From Catenulispora acidiphila DSM 44928 (lineage in GTDB: Bacteria > Actinomycetota > Actinomycetes > Streptomycetales > Catenulisporaceae), in contig NC_013131.1 in the NCBI RefSeq assembly GCF_000024025.1, forward strand, positions 9,590,229-9,654,228: a stretch of 64,000 bases of DNA. Direction: 5' to 3'. Shown here piece after piece: positions 42,067 through 54,863 of this stretch (position 1 is its first letter; each line of letters starts with the position of its first letter). The notes beneath the pieces are model-generated. The model was not told the DNA's origin, made no database searches, and saw only the letters and a program-made list of their open reading frames with translations. Position numbers and translations under genes: made by a program.

Positions 42067-43829
42067 GTACAGGGAGCACGAGGAGTTCAGGGCACTCCGG
42101 TAGGCAGCGTGTCCGGCGCGTCCGGCGTGTCCGTCGGGGCGGCGCGGCCGTCGCCGCAGTCGCGCTCGGGATGCTGGCGACGCCGGCGGTGTGGGCCGGT
42201 CCGGCGCCCGCGCCGCGTCCGGCGGACAGCGGGTCGGCGCCGGCGCTCGGCGGCTGGACGGTCTCGGCCTCGGCCGCGCCGGTCACCATGGAGATCTACG
42301 ATCCGAAGATCCCGATCCCGGCGCAGCCCGGGCAGCCGAACCTGGAGTTCGACCTGTCCTTCACGCGGGCCAGCTACGGATCCGGGCCGACCGGCGCCGC
42401 GACGGCCAGCTGGATGTGGCCCGGGGACGCGATCGCGTTCGGGTTGGGGCAGCTGTTCAACAGCCCGAATGTGAAGTACCCGATCCTGACGAACGTGCAG
42501 TTCCCCGGCGCTACCCCGGACGCGACGATGCAGCCGATCCCGGGCTCGTACATGCAGTCCCACACCGATGCCAACGGGTCGACGTCAGTGTCGACGTTCG
42601 GGCTGCCGCTGCCCGGGACCGGGCCGTCGCTGCCGGGGTCGTCGCCGTCCGGCGCGCCGTCGTCGGCGCCGTCCTCCTCGGGCGGTCTGCTCGGCGGGCT
42701 GCTCGGGGGCGTGCTGCCCCAGCCGCAGCTGCCGGATCTGGGGACGCTCATCAAGTTCCTCACCGGGCAGTCGGCGCTGGTGGACGTGCAGGGCGAGCGG
42801 TCGCAGTCCTCGGCGACGGTGACCGGCGGGAAGGCGGTCGCCACCGCGGAGTCCGACGCCGGGAAGCTGCTGATCCTCGGCGGGCTGATCGAGTTCGACG
42901 GCTTGAAGGTCACCTCGCAGAGCACGTCGGACGGGGTCAAGGGCACGGCTGCCGGGAACGTCGACTACGGGTCGATGTCGGTGGCGGGCGTGCCGTTCGG
43001 GATCACCGCGAACGGGATCCAGTCGCCGTTCGGCATGATCGCGCTGCCGCAGCTGCCGGACGCGGTGAACCAGATCCTGGCGCCGCTCGGCATCTCGGTG
43101 GCGCTGCCGGCGGCCGGCGACGTGTCGAAGGACACCGCCGGCGAGATGTTCAGCCATGGTCTCCAGGTCACGATCGACACCGCGAAGCTGAAGGCGATGC
43201 TGCCGCTGACCCCGGTGCTGAGCCAGCTCTTCGCGCAGATCCCGCCGCAGCTTTTGCAGCAGCTGCCGCCGCAAGTGAGCCAGATCGTCGGCATCCTTCC
43301 GCAGCTGGCGCCGAAGATCGTGCTCACCGTCGGCTCGGCGAAGTCGAAGGCGAACGCCTCGCAGGCCATCGACCTCTCCGGCGGCACCACCGGCGGTCCC
43401 CCGACGCCGCCCAGCAGCGCGGCGGGCTCGGTGACCGGCGGCACCACAGGCGGCACCACGGGCGGCACGACCACCGGCGGCTCGGCCACGAGCGGCACGA
43501 GCGGCGGCACCAGCGGCAGCGGCGGCGGCAGCGTGGGCGGCGGAACCGGCGGCGTCACCGGAGGTACGACAGGCGGCGGCACGACCAGCGGCACGTCAGG
43601 CGGAGCCACCGGCAGCATGGCACCGAGCCCGCCGCTCCAGAACACGGCGGCGAAGGTGACCCCGGCGGCGTTCGGCGGCCTCCCCGGCCAGCTGATGCTC
43701 GGCGCGGCGGCGATCGCCTGCGTGGCCGCCTGGGGATTGCGGAAGTACAGCACGCTGCTGTTCGGCGGCGCGGGCTGCGAAGCCGGAGGCTCCACCGGAG
43801 TCCCGGACCTGCGGGAGTTCGAGGAATGA
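42063..43829 (+). CDS. Secreted, C-terminally anchored protein with TGG-rich stalk
   Basis: A 588-residue protein from a GTG overlapping the LivF stop. An Arg-rich N-region and signal peptide (to ~45, MLATPAVWA) precede a beta-rich ectodomain (~55-430) opening with WTVSASAAPVTMEIYDP. This resembles actinobacterial 'choice-of-anchor P' family proteins. A Gly/Thr/Ser stalk (~440-520) of TGGTTGG-type repeats follows, then one membrane helix (~541-558) and a short acidic cytoplasmic tail. Being translationally coupled to a Liv transporter suggests it is an accessory surface component of that system. The same TGG style is found in the substrate-binding lipoprotein. Its biochemical role is unknown. 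Confidence 0.75.
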   Translation: MSTGSTRSSGHSGRQRVRRVRRVRRGGAAVAAVALGMLATPAVWAGPAPAPRPADSGSAPALGGWTVSASAAPVTMEIYDPKIPIPAQPGQPNLEFDLSFTRASYGSGPTGAATASWMWPGDAIAFGLGQLFNSPNVKYPILTNVQFPGATPDATMQPIPGSYMQSHTDANGSTSVSTFGLPLPGTGPSLPGSSPSGAPSSAPSSSGGLLGGLLGGVLPQPQLPDLGTLIKFLTGQSALVDVQGERSQSSATVTGGKAVATAESDAGKLLILGGLIEFDGLKVTSQSTSDGVKGTAAGNVDYGSMSVAGVPFGITANGIQSPFGMIALPQLPDAVNQILAPLGISVALPAAGDVSKDTAGEMFSHGLQVTIDTAKLKAMLPLTPVLSQLFAQIPPQLLQQLPPQVSQIVGILPQLAPKIVLTVGSAKSKANASQAIDLSGGTTGGPPTPPSSAAGSVTGGTTGGTTGGTTTGGSATSGTSGGTSGSGGGSVGGGTGGVTGGTTGGGTTSGTSGGATGSMAPSPPLQNTAAKVTPAAFGGLPGQLMLGAAAIACVAAWGLRKYSTLLFGGAGCEAGGSTGVPDLREFEE

Positions 43830-43870
43830 CGGCCATAGCGGCACAGCGCGCTCAGGAGGGCGATCGATGA
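43826..43870 (+). CDS. Possible 14-residue mini-ORF bridging two overlapping genes
   Basis: ATG 43826 overlaps the previous TGA (ATGA) and, fifteen codons later, the TGA at 43868-43870 overlaps the next ATG (ATGA again). A ribosome could pass from one gene to the next without leaving the RNA. It also contains AGGAGG, the ribosome-binding site of the following gene, so the frame may be accidental. Confidence 0.3.
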   Translation: MTAIAAQRAQEGDR

Positions 43871-44259
43871 GCACTGCGAAGACCTGGGCAGGCCGCGCGA
43901 TGAACGGCCAAGCCCGCACCGGCGCCGTCACGGCACGCCCCAAAACCCGCACCACCGAGTCCGAACGGCTGATGCAGCAAGGCCTCTCGCTCGCCGGCAG
44001 CCTGCTGATGCCCCTGGGCCTGCTGGCGATCGGCCTCGGCTGGTACGGAGCGGCCCACACGCCGTACTCCTTCGAGCAGGTGGCATACGTGGTCTCCGGC
44101 GGCATCGGCGGACTCGCGCTGACCACACTCGGCGGCTTCTTGTTCTTCGGCTCATGGCTGGCCCGCATCGCGCATCAGCAACGGCAGCAGACGGAACTGC
44201 TCGCAGGCGAGATCGCCCGGCTGGCCGACGCGATTCTGACGCTGGAGTCAGGCGACTGA
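43867..44259 (+). CDS. Small two-helix membrane protein of the Liv-type operon
   Basis: A 130-residue protein with AGGAGG 7 bp before the ATG. A basic cytoplasmic head (1-38) is followed by helices at ~40-60 (LSLAGSLLMPLGLLAIGLGWY) and ~74-97 (YVVSGGIGGLALTTLGGFLFF) with a short outside loop. The C-terminal helix (~100-128) is charged and likely coiled. It is not a named family. As last gene of an overlapping operon with a Liv transporter and an anchored surface protein, it may be an assembly partner of the latter (inference). Its last codons and stop are the first unit of a tandem array. Confidence 0.7.
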   Translation: MSTAKTWAGRAMNGQARTGAVTARPKTRTTESERLMQQGLSLAGSLLMPLGLLAIGLGWYGAAHTPYSFEQVAYVVSGGIGGLALTTLGGFLFFGSWLARIAHQQRQQTELLAGEIARLADAILTLESGD

Positions 44260-44494
44260 GCGGCGCCGGTGGCCAGGCGGCTGAGCGGCGCCGGAGTCAG
44301 GCGGCTGAGCAGCACTGGTGGCCAGGTGGCTGAGCGGCGCTGGAGTCAGGCGACTGAGCAGCGCTGGTGGCCAGGCGACTGAGCGGCGCCGGAGTTGGGT
44401 GACTGAGCGGCGCCAGTGGCCAGGCGACTGAGTGGCACCGGAGTCAGGAGACTGAGCAGCGCTGGTGGCCAGGTGACTGAGCGCCGCTGGTGGT
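44249..44494. repeat. Ten-unit array of alternating 25/24-bp repeats
   Basis: Units begin at 44249, 44274, 44298, 44323, 44347, 44372, 44396, 44421, 44445 and 44470. The spacing alternates 25/24 bp, so the true unit is a 49-bp dimer repeated five times. Each unit contains CAGG[CT]G[AG]CTGAG and then either a GGTGGC or a GGAGT ending. The first unit contains the last three codons and TGA of the upstream gene. No protein frame is conserved. There are no unique spacers, so it is not CRISPR. No gene is seen in 44260-44693. Confidence 0.85.
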
Positions 44495-44608
44495 CGGGTG
44501 CGCACGCGCTTGCGTTGGCGGGCGGCGGCTGCGTTCGGCGGCTCAGTCGATGCAGCTCGGTTGGCTGCGCCGTCGTGCTCATCCAGCCGCCACCGCCCGA
44601 AAAACACC

Positions 44609-44638
44609 GCGGGCCCCGTCCCGAAGGACGGAGCCCGC
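44609..44638 (-). terminator. Rho-independent terminator of the first peptide ABC operon
   Basis: GCGGGCCCCGTCC (44609-44621) pairs, with one mismatch, with GGACGGAGCCCGC (44626-44638) around a 4-base loop. On the minus strand it is followed by GTGTTTTTC. It lies 55 bp beyond the substrate-binding gene's stop. Confidence 0.8.
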
Positions 44639-44693
44639 AGCACTACCTACTCCAGCTACGCAGCTACACACCTACGCAGCTACTTCACTGGCG

Positions 44694-46424
44694 TCAGCTG
44701 GTGAAGCCGACCTTCGTCCAGTCGTAGTCCTGGAAGCCGAAGGAGCCGAAGTTGGCCAGGTTCGTCTTGGTGGCCCAGATCTGGGGGCGCTGGTAGAGCG
44801 GGATCAGGCTGGCCTGGTCGGTGGCGAGCTTGTCCGCGGCGTTGGCGTCGGCTATGGCCTGGGTGGGGTCGGTGTCCTCCAGGGCCTTGGTCAGGGCCTG
44901 GTCGATCGCCGGGTTGGAGTCCAGGCGGGGGTTGTTGTGGATGTTCTTGGGGTCGGTCACCGACTGGATCTGGGGGGCGCCGCTGCTGACCGGGAAGGGG
45001 TTGCCGGTGTAGGCGAAGGCGGTGATGTCGAAGTTGCCGGTGTTGATGTACTTGTCGAAGAAGTCGTCGCTGTTGACCGGGGTCTCCACCAGGCCGACGC
45101 CGATCTTGGCGAGGTCCGCCTTGACCATCTGGGCCTCGTTGGAGGTGGTCTTCACGCCCTGGGGCTCGATCCACTTCAGGTTGAGCTTCACGCCGCCCTT
45201 GGCGCGGATGCCGTCGCCGCCCTTGACCCAGCCGGCGGCGTCGAGGGCGGCGTTGGCGGCGGTCGGGTTGAAGGCGACGTCGGCGCCGTTGTCCTGGTAG
45301 CCGGTCTGGTTGTTCACGAAGAAGCGGTTGTTCAGGACCGTGGGCTTCCAGGTGCCGAGGTTCTTCAGGTCCACGTCGGCGATCTGCTGGCGGTCCAGCG
45401 CCTGGTAGATCGCCTTGCGGACGGCGTCGTCCTTCAGCGCCGGGCTCTGGGTGTTCATCGAGATGTGGCGCCAGTCCGGGCCGCCGGCGTAGTGCACGGT
45501 GCTGTCGGTGGTGTCCTTGATCTTCGCGTACAGCGCCGACTGCGGGCCGACCTCGAAGGCGTCGATCTCGTGGTTGTTGTAGGCGTCGGCCTGGGCCGAG
45601 GTGTCCTCGATCGCCCGGAAGACGATCTTGCTCAGGATCGGCTTGGCGCCCCACCAGTTCGGGTCGGCGATGACCGAGACGGTCTTGTTCGTCGGGTCCA
45701 TGCCCTCGAGCTTGAACGGGCCGGCGGTGACCGGGATGGCGTTCATGTAGGACTTGTTCCAGCCGTCGGCCGTGGAGACCTTCGAGGCCGGGTACAGGCC
45801 GCCGCCGTCGAACTGGTCGAACATGGACTTCCAGTCCGAGAACGGCGTCTTGTAGGTCACCACGACGGTGAAGTCGTCGGCGCCGCGCACGACCGAGGCC
45901 ATCTGGTCATAGCCGGTGGAGCTCGCGACGTCGAAGCCGGCCGCCGAGCCCTCCTCGCCCTTCCAGGTGGCGACGAAGTCCTTGTAGGTGATCGGGGTGC
46001 CGTCCGACCACTTCGCCTTCGGGTTCAGCTTGTAGGTGACCGTCTGCTTGCCCGCGACGGTGCTCTCGTCGGCGGAGACCAGGTAGTCCGCGTTCGGTGT
46101 GGCCTTGCCGGTGGCGTCGAAGTGGAACAGCTGCGGCATCATCGTGGACAGCACCTTCTGGGTGTCCTGCTCGTTGCCGTTGTTCGTCATGCCGTTCCAC
46201 TGCGACGAGTACTGGTCGATCGCGAGGGTCAGGGTGCCGCCCTTGAGGGTCGAGGCGTCCTTGGCGTTGATGTCGTTGGCGGTCGCGACCGGGATCGACT
46301 TGCCGCCGCCGGAGGACGACCCGCCCGCGGACGAGCTCTTGCTGGAGGAACAGGCCGACGTCGCGAGGGCGGCCGTCGCCAGCACCGCGAGGATGGCCGG
46401 CGACTTCTTGGTGATGCTGGACAT
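44694..46424 (-). CDS. Peptide ABC transporter substrate-binding lipoprotein (SBP family 5)
   Basis: A 576-residue exported lipoprotein with lipobox ATSAC (Cys ~25) after a short signal peptide. The fold is that of the family-5 solute-binding proteins (DppA/OppA): GTLTLAIDQYSSQWNGM at the start, PKAKWSDGTPITYKDFVATW, VRKAIYQALDRQQIAD and the closing WATKTNLANFGSFGFQDYDW. GGGAGAAA stands before the ATG. It is the last gene of the operon that begins at 50580, the opposite position to its paralogue in the next operon. The ligand is probably an oligopeptide; specificity is not shown. Confidence 0.9.
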   Translation of the reverse strand: MSSITKKSPAILAVLATAALATSACSSSKSSSAGGSSSGGGKSIPVATANDINAKDASTLKGGTLTLAIDQYSSQWNGMTNNGNEQDTQKVLSTMMPQLFHFDATGKATPNADYLVSADESTVAGKQTVTYKLNPKAKWSDGTPITYKDFVATWKGEEGSAAGFDVASSTGYDQMASVVRGADDFTVVVTYKTPFSDWKSMFDQFDGGGLYPASKVSTADGWNKSYMNAIPVTAGPFKLEGMDPTNKTVSVIADPNWWGAKPILSKIVFRAIEDTSAQADAYNNHEIDAFEVGPQSALYAKIKDTTDSTVHYAGGPDWRHISMNTQSPALKDDAVRKAIYQALDRQQIADVDLKNLGTWKPTVLNNRFFVNNQTGYQDNGADVAFNPTAANAALDAAGWVKGGDGIRAKGGVKLNLKWIEPQGVKTTSNEAQMVKADLAKIGVGLVETPVNSDDFFDKYINTGNFDITAFAYTGNPFPVSSGAPQIQSVTDPKNIHNNPRLDSNPAIDQALTKALEDTDPTQAIADANAADKLATDQASLIPLYQRPQIWATKTNLANFGSFGFQDYDWTKVGFTS

Positions 46425-46479
46425 TGTCGTTTCTCCCGTAGTGGAACGCTTGGGTAAGGGAAGTTGGAGGAGGAGCCGG

Positions 46480-48611
<2,132 letters not shown>

Positions 48612-48615
<4 letters not shown>

Positions 48616-49538
48616 CGGGCCGAGGCTCCCGTCGAGTTGGGGTCGAGGGCGTCGCGCAGGCCGTCCCCGATGAAGTTGACGCACAGGATGATCAGCACCA
48701 GGACCGAGGCCGGGAACACGAACAGGTACCACTGGTCGGTGGAGGCGAACTGCGCCCCGTCATTGATCACGGTGCCCAGCGAGACGTTCGGGCTCTGGAT
48801 ACCGAAGCCCAGGAAGGACAGGAACGACTCGGTGACGATCGCAGCGCCCACGTTCAGCGTGTAGTCGACGATCAGGATCGAGGAGATGTTGGGCAGGATG
48901 TGCCGGCGGATGATCGTCCAGGACGGCACGCCCATGTACCGGGCGGCGCGCACGAACTCCCGCTCCCGGATGGTCAGCGTCATGCCGCGCACCACCCGCG
49001 AGGTGATCATCCAGCTGAACACCGCGATCATCGGCACCAGCACCAGCCAGCTCGCGCCCTGGAAGTACGGCGAGAGGATGATCAGCATCAGCAGCGAGGG
49101 CACGACCAGGAACAGGTCGGTCAGCCAGCTGATGGCCTTCTCCCACCAGCCGCCGAAGTAGGCCGCGGCGGTGCCCAGCAGGCCCGCCGAGCCCGTGGAC
49201 AGCAGCGCCACCAGCAGACCGATGATCAGCGACTTCTGCATCCCGGAGACGGTCTGGGCGAACATGTCGTGGCCGACGTCGTCGGTGCCGAAGAAGTGGT
49301 CGCCGGTCGGCCCGGACTGGGTGTTGATCAGGTCGATGTCGCCCGGCGACCAGTGGGTCAGCAAAGGGCCGAGGAACGCGAAAGCGAACAGCAGCACCAG
49401 GCCGACCAGGCCCACCATGGCGAAGGTGTTGCGGCGGAACCGGCGCCAGACCAGGGCGGTGCGCCCGGAGCCGCGCGGGACGGCCGCCAGGGTCTCGACG
49501 GACTCGGCGACGGTGTCGGCCGGGGTCGGAGCGGTCAT
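48612..49538 (-). CDS. DppC-type peptide ABC permease
   Basis: A 308-residue membrane permease with an N-terminal OppC_N-like helix (~31-53) and a BPD_transp_1 domain. The EAA-like loop is near [22 protein letters not shown] (~187-208). The [21 protein letters not shown]-type region marks the C subunit. ATG 49538 (GAAGGG 7 bp upstream) is chosen over the adjacent GTG at 49541. It would form the channel with the DppB-type protein encoded 58 bp upstream. Confidence 0.9.
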
Positions 49539-49596
49539 CACAGGGCCCTTCGGTGGCTGGCGCGAGTGCTCGCGGGGGCGGGGATCAGCGGAGGCG

Positions 49597-50580
49597 TCAC
49601 AGCCGGACCCGGGGGTCGAGCACGGCGGTGATGACGTCCGAGAGCATCCCGGCGATCAGCACCAGCACCGCGGAGAACAGGGTGATCACCGCCACCGAGT
49701 TCACGTCGGAGTGGTTCGTCGCGTCGGTGAACCAGGAACCCAGGCCGTTCCAGCCGAAGACCCGCTCGGTGATGATCGCGCCGGCGAAGGTCAGGATCGT
49801 GGAGTAGGTCACCAGCGTCATGACCGGGATGACCGCGGTGCGCACGCCGTGCTTGAGGATCGCCCGGCCCTTCGTCAGGCCCTTGGCCCGTGCCGTGCGC
49901 AGGAAGTCCGAGCCCAGGACGTCGAGCATCTGGCCGCGCTGATAGCGGCTGTAGAAGGCGATCAGCCCCAGCGTCAGCGAGATGGTCGGCAGCAGCAGGT
50001 GGTCGGCGCGGCTGAACAGCTGCCCGAAGAAGCCGCTGGCGTTCGGGTCGATCTCGCCCTGGTACTGCAGGAACGGGGTGTCGCCGCCGACCGCCTTGTT
50101 CACCTGGACCGCGATCAGCTTCAGCAGCGGCGCCAGCACGAAGACCGGCATCGCGAAGACGATGTAGGACCCGAAGGTGATCGCGTGATCACTGAACTTG
50201 TACTGTCTGACGGCTTGGAAGGAGCCGATCAGGATCCCGAGGACGGCCGAGAGGATGGCCGCGACGCTGACCAGGCGCACGGTGACCCACACGCTGATCG
50301 AGAAGTGCTTGCCGACCGAGTCCAGCTGCCAGGTCTGGCCGAAGTCGCCGTGGGCGACGCCGCCGACCCAGTGCGCGTAGCGCTCGAGCACCGGCTTCTG
50401 CGGGTTCTCGTTGCGCTGGTCCAGCTCGTGGTACATGACCACGGCCGGGGTCGGCGGGTTCTTCTGCAGGTACATGTCCTTGGGGTGGAACGCCGAGGAC
50501 GCGCCCAGGTACGCCAGCGACGTGGCGACGAACACCAAGACCACATAGTTCAGAAGCCTGCGAACTATGAAGGCACCCAT
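49597..50580 (-). CDS. DppB-type peptide ABC permease
   Basis: A 327-residue permease opening with FIVRRLLNYVVLVFVATSLAYLG (first helix, ~4-26). The EAA loop is DFLRTARAKGLTKGRAILKHGVR (~225-247), and the family end is LSDVITAVLDPRVRL. ATG 50580 follows GGAGG by 7 bp and is preferred over the in-frame ATG at 50685, which adds a non-membrane, unlike stretch. It is the first gene of the minus-strand operon DppB-DppC-DppDF-SBP. The promoter should lie in 50581-50770, just past the terminator of the next operon. Confidence 0.9.
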   Translation of the reverse strand: MGAFIVRRLLNYVVLVFVATSLAYLGASSAFHPKDMYLQKNPPTPAVVMYHELDQRNENPQKPVLERYAHWVGGVAHGDFGQTWQLDSVGKHFSISVWVTVRLVSVAAILSAVLGILIGSFQAVRQYKFSDHAITFGSYIVFAMPVFVLAPLLKLIAVQVNKAVGGDTPFLQYQGEIDPNASGFFGQLFSRADHLLLPTISLTLGLIAFYSRYQRGQMLDVLGSDFLRTARAKGLTKGRAILKHGVRTAVIPVMTLVTYSTILTFAGAIITERVFGWNGLGSWFTDATNHSDVNSVAVITLFSAVLVLIAGMLSDVITAVLDPRVRL

Positions 50581-50771
50581 GCCTGATCCTCCGTGCTCGA
50601 AAACCCACAACCCGGCCAATCGGGCGTAGATGTCGTCGAGCCCGTTGGTTCCAGGGTCGCGGATGTTTCCCGGGAAATCGATCACGAAAGGGGCACGAAG
50701 TGATCTCTAGTTATAAACCCTGATACACACCGTGAAAGGTCCATAGCGGGCAGTACACGCATATGGGTAAA

Positions 50772-50813
50772 AAAAGACACCGGGTACGCGGATGCTCACG
50801 CGAACCCGGTGTC
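50772..50813 (-). terminator. Strong terminator between the two peptide ABC operons
   Basis: GACACCGGGT (50776-50785) pairs exactly with ACCCGGTGTC (50804-50813), extended inside by CGCG/CGCG. On the minus strand it is followed by seven T. It ends the operon whose last gene stops at 50906. The rest of the 50581-50905 gap should contain the promoter of the DppB-type gene; no gene is seen in it. Confidence 0.9.
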
Positions 50814-50905
50814 CTCACCGTAGCGATCTTTGTTTGTGTCCACAATGTGAGAGGGCGTCAGGCCCTCCGTGCCGTGGAGCCCTTACCGCCACGGTGTGAC
50901 CTTCG

Positions 50906-52930
<2,025 letters not shown>

Positions 52931-52937
52931 GGCCGCC

Positions 52938-53873
52938 TCACCGCTTCTGGAGCCGGGTCTCGAAGGCGTCGCGCAGGGCGTCTCCGATGAAGTTGCAGGA
53001 GATGATGATCAGCACGATGGACACGCCCGGCGGATAGATCATCCACCAGAAGTTCTGGTCCAGATAGCTGGATCCGTTCGCGAACATCCCGCCCCAGTCG
53101 TCGTTCGGCGCCTGCAGTCCCAGCCCGATGTAACTGAGCACGGACAAGGCGAAGACCGAGTTCGCGATGGACAGCGAGGTGTTCACGATCGTGGTGCCGA
53201 TGGTGTTCGGCAGGATGTGCCGGAAGATGATCCGCGGGCTGCGCCCGCCCATCATCCGGCAGGCGGCCACGTAGTCGCGCACCTTGATGGTCAGCGTGTC
53301 CCCGCGGGTCAGGCGGGTCAGGCCGAACCAGCTGGTCAGCGCGATCACCAGGATGAACACCATCTTGGTGCGCCCGCGCGTGGAGGCGATGTAGATCAGC
53401 GCGAAGATGAGCGGGATCGACAGCAGCGCGTCGATCGTGCGCATCATGATCGAGTCCACCCAGCCGCCGACGTAGCCGGCGATCGCGCCGTACAGCATGC
53501 CGATCACCGAGGCCAGCACGCCGGAGGCGATGCCGATCTCCAGCGAGATCTGGCCGGCCTTCATCAGCTTGCCGAGCTCGTCCACGCCGTTCTGGTCGGT
53601 GCCCAGCGGGTGGCTGGGGCCCGGCGCCAGGGTGATCTCGTCCATCTGCACGTTCGAGGTGTTGCCGTGGTAGACCAGCGGTCCCAGGAAGCACAGCACG
53701 ACGTAGAAAACCAGCACGCCGAAGGCGACCACGGCCAACCGGTTCTCCAGGAAGACCTCCAGACCGCGGCGGAACATCGAGCGCGGCTTCTCGGTCGGCT
53801 CCAGGCCCAGCATCTGCTCGGTCGACGGGAAACTCTCCCCCGCTCCGGGGGATTCGACGGCGATCTCGTCCAT
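52938..53873 (-). CDS. DppC-type peptide ABC permease (second system)
   Basis: A 311-residue permease with an unusual acidic N-terminal cytoplasmic extension (~1-40) ahead of the OppC_N helix (AVVAFGVLVFYVVLCFLGPLV). The EAA-like loop is VAACRMMGGRSPRIIFRHILPN (~205-226), and the C-terminal end is IGDALRDAFETRLQKR. PLGTDQNGVDELGKLMKAGQISL marks the C subunit. Its ATG overlaps the DppB-type stop by 1 bp. Confidence 0.9.
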   Translation of the reverse strand: MDEIAVESPGAGESFPSTEQMLGLEPTEKPRSMFRRGLEVFLENRLAVVAFGVLVFYVVLCFLGPLVYHGNTSNVQMDEITLAPGPSHPLGTDQNGVDELGKLMKAGQISLEIGIASGVLASVIGMLYGAIAGYVGGWVDSIMMRTIDALLSIPLIFALIYIASTRGRTKMVFILVIALTSWFGLTRLTRGDTLTIKVRDYVAACRMMGGRSPRIIFRHILPNTIGTTIVNTSLSIANSVFALSVLSYIGLGLQAPNDDWGGMFANGSSYLDQNFWWMIYPPGVSIVLIIISCNFIGDALRDAFETRLQKR

Positions 53874-54820
53874 CAGGTGAGCCTTACTCGTGGGTCCAGG
53901 GCGGCGTAGGAGATGTCGGCCACCAGCGACCCGATGACCGTCACCAGCGCCGTGAGCATCGTGGTGCCCAGGACGATCACGAAGTCGTTCTGCAGCGCGG
54001 CGTTGATGGTCAGCACGCCGATGCCCTGGATGTTGAAGATCTGCTCCACCAGCAGCGCGCCGCCGACCAGGGCCGGCAGGGACAGGCCGACCAGGGTGAT
54101 CATGGGGATCATCGCGTTGCGCAGCACGTGCCCGTAGAGCACGCGGCGCTTGGTCGCGCCCTTGGCGATCGCCGTGCGCACGTAGTCCTGGGTGAGCTCG
54201 TCGAGCATCGAGGAGCGCATGTACCGGCTGTATCCGGCCACCCCGCTGACCACCAGTGTGGCCACGGGCAGGATCATCTGGGCCGGCTGGGAGAACGCGG
54301 CGTGGAAGGAGTCGATCTGGTTGGCGATCGGGATCAGGTGGAACTGCACCTGGAACAGGTCGCGCAGCACGACGCCGAGGAAGAACACCGGGACCGCGTA
54401 GCCGATGAAGGAGAACGTGGTGATGGTGTAGTCGGTGACCGAGTTGCGGCGGGTGGCCTGCACCACGCCCAGCGGGACCGAGAGGACGATCGTGAACAGC
54501 AGGGCCAGGCCGACGATGTAGATCGACTGCCCCAGCGTTTCCTTCAGCAGATCATTGACACTCTGGTTGCGCTGGTAGCTGTAGCCCAGGTCGAAGTGCA
54601 GGGCCAGCCGGTCGAGCCAGTGCCCGTACTGCACGATCAGCGGGCGGTCCAGCCCCAGCTTGTGGTTCAGGACCGCCAGGCTCTGCGGGTTGTAGTTCTT
54701 CCCCAGCATCGCCCGCGCCACGCCGTTGGGCATCATGTGCATCATGCCGAACGTGGCGAGCGAGACGATGAACAGCGTCACGATCGACTGGAAGAATCGG
54801 CGGATCAGGTAGGTGGTCAC
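53873..54820 (-). CDS. DppB-type peptide ABC permease (second system)
   Basis: A 315-residue permease from a GTG start. It opens with YLIRRFFQSIVTLFIVSLATFG, has the EAA loop DYVRTAIAKGATKRRVLYGHVLR (~208-230) and ends LVADISYAALDPRVRLT. No other in-frame start is nearby, so the GTG at 54820 is accepted although it lies inside the 3' arm of a perfect 15-bp hairpin (54816-54849). This may limit its translation relative to the substrate-binding gene upstream. Confidence 0.9.
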   Translation of the reverse strand: MTTYLIRRFFQSIVTLFIVSLATFGMMHMMPNGVARAMLGKNYNPQSLAVLNHKLGLDRPLIVQYGHWLDRLALHFDLGYSYQRNQSVNDLLKETLGQSIYIVGLALLFTIVLSVPLGVVQATRRNSVTDYTITTFSFIGYAVPVFFLGVVLRDLFQVQFHLIPIANQIDSFHAAFSQPAQMILPVATLVVSGVAGYSRYMRSSMLDELTQDYVRTAIAKGATKRRVLYGHVLRNAMIPMITLVGLSLPALVGGALLVEQIFNIQGIGVLTINAALQNDFVIVLGTTMLTALVTVIGSLVADISYAALDPRVRLT

Positions 54821-54849
54821 CGCGACCCCCCGCCGGGGGTCGCGGTGAC
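54816..54849 (-). promoter_or_regulatory. Perfect 15-bp hairpin covering the DppB-type start codon
   Basis: GTCACCGCGACCCCC (54816-54830) pairs with every base of 54835-54849 around a 4-base loop. On the minus-strand RNA the 3' arm includes the purine run GGGGG and the GTG start of the permease gene. It stands 15 bp after the substrate-binding gene stop. Such an intercistronic stem would both stabilise the binding-protein mRNA end and hide the permease start; its regulatory effect is inference. Confidence 0.8.
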
Positions 54850-54863
54850 GTCAGTGCGCTTGG

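Noticed and set aside
44249-44494. Short-unit array as CRISPR
   Set aside because: Units abut each other with an alternating 24/25-bp period; there are no spacers and no cas genes.
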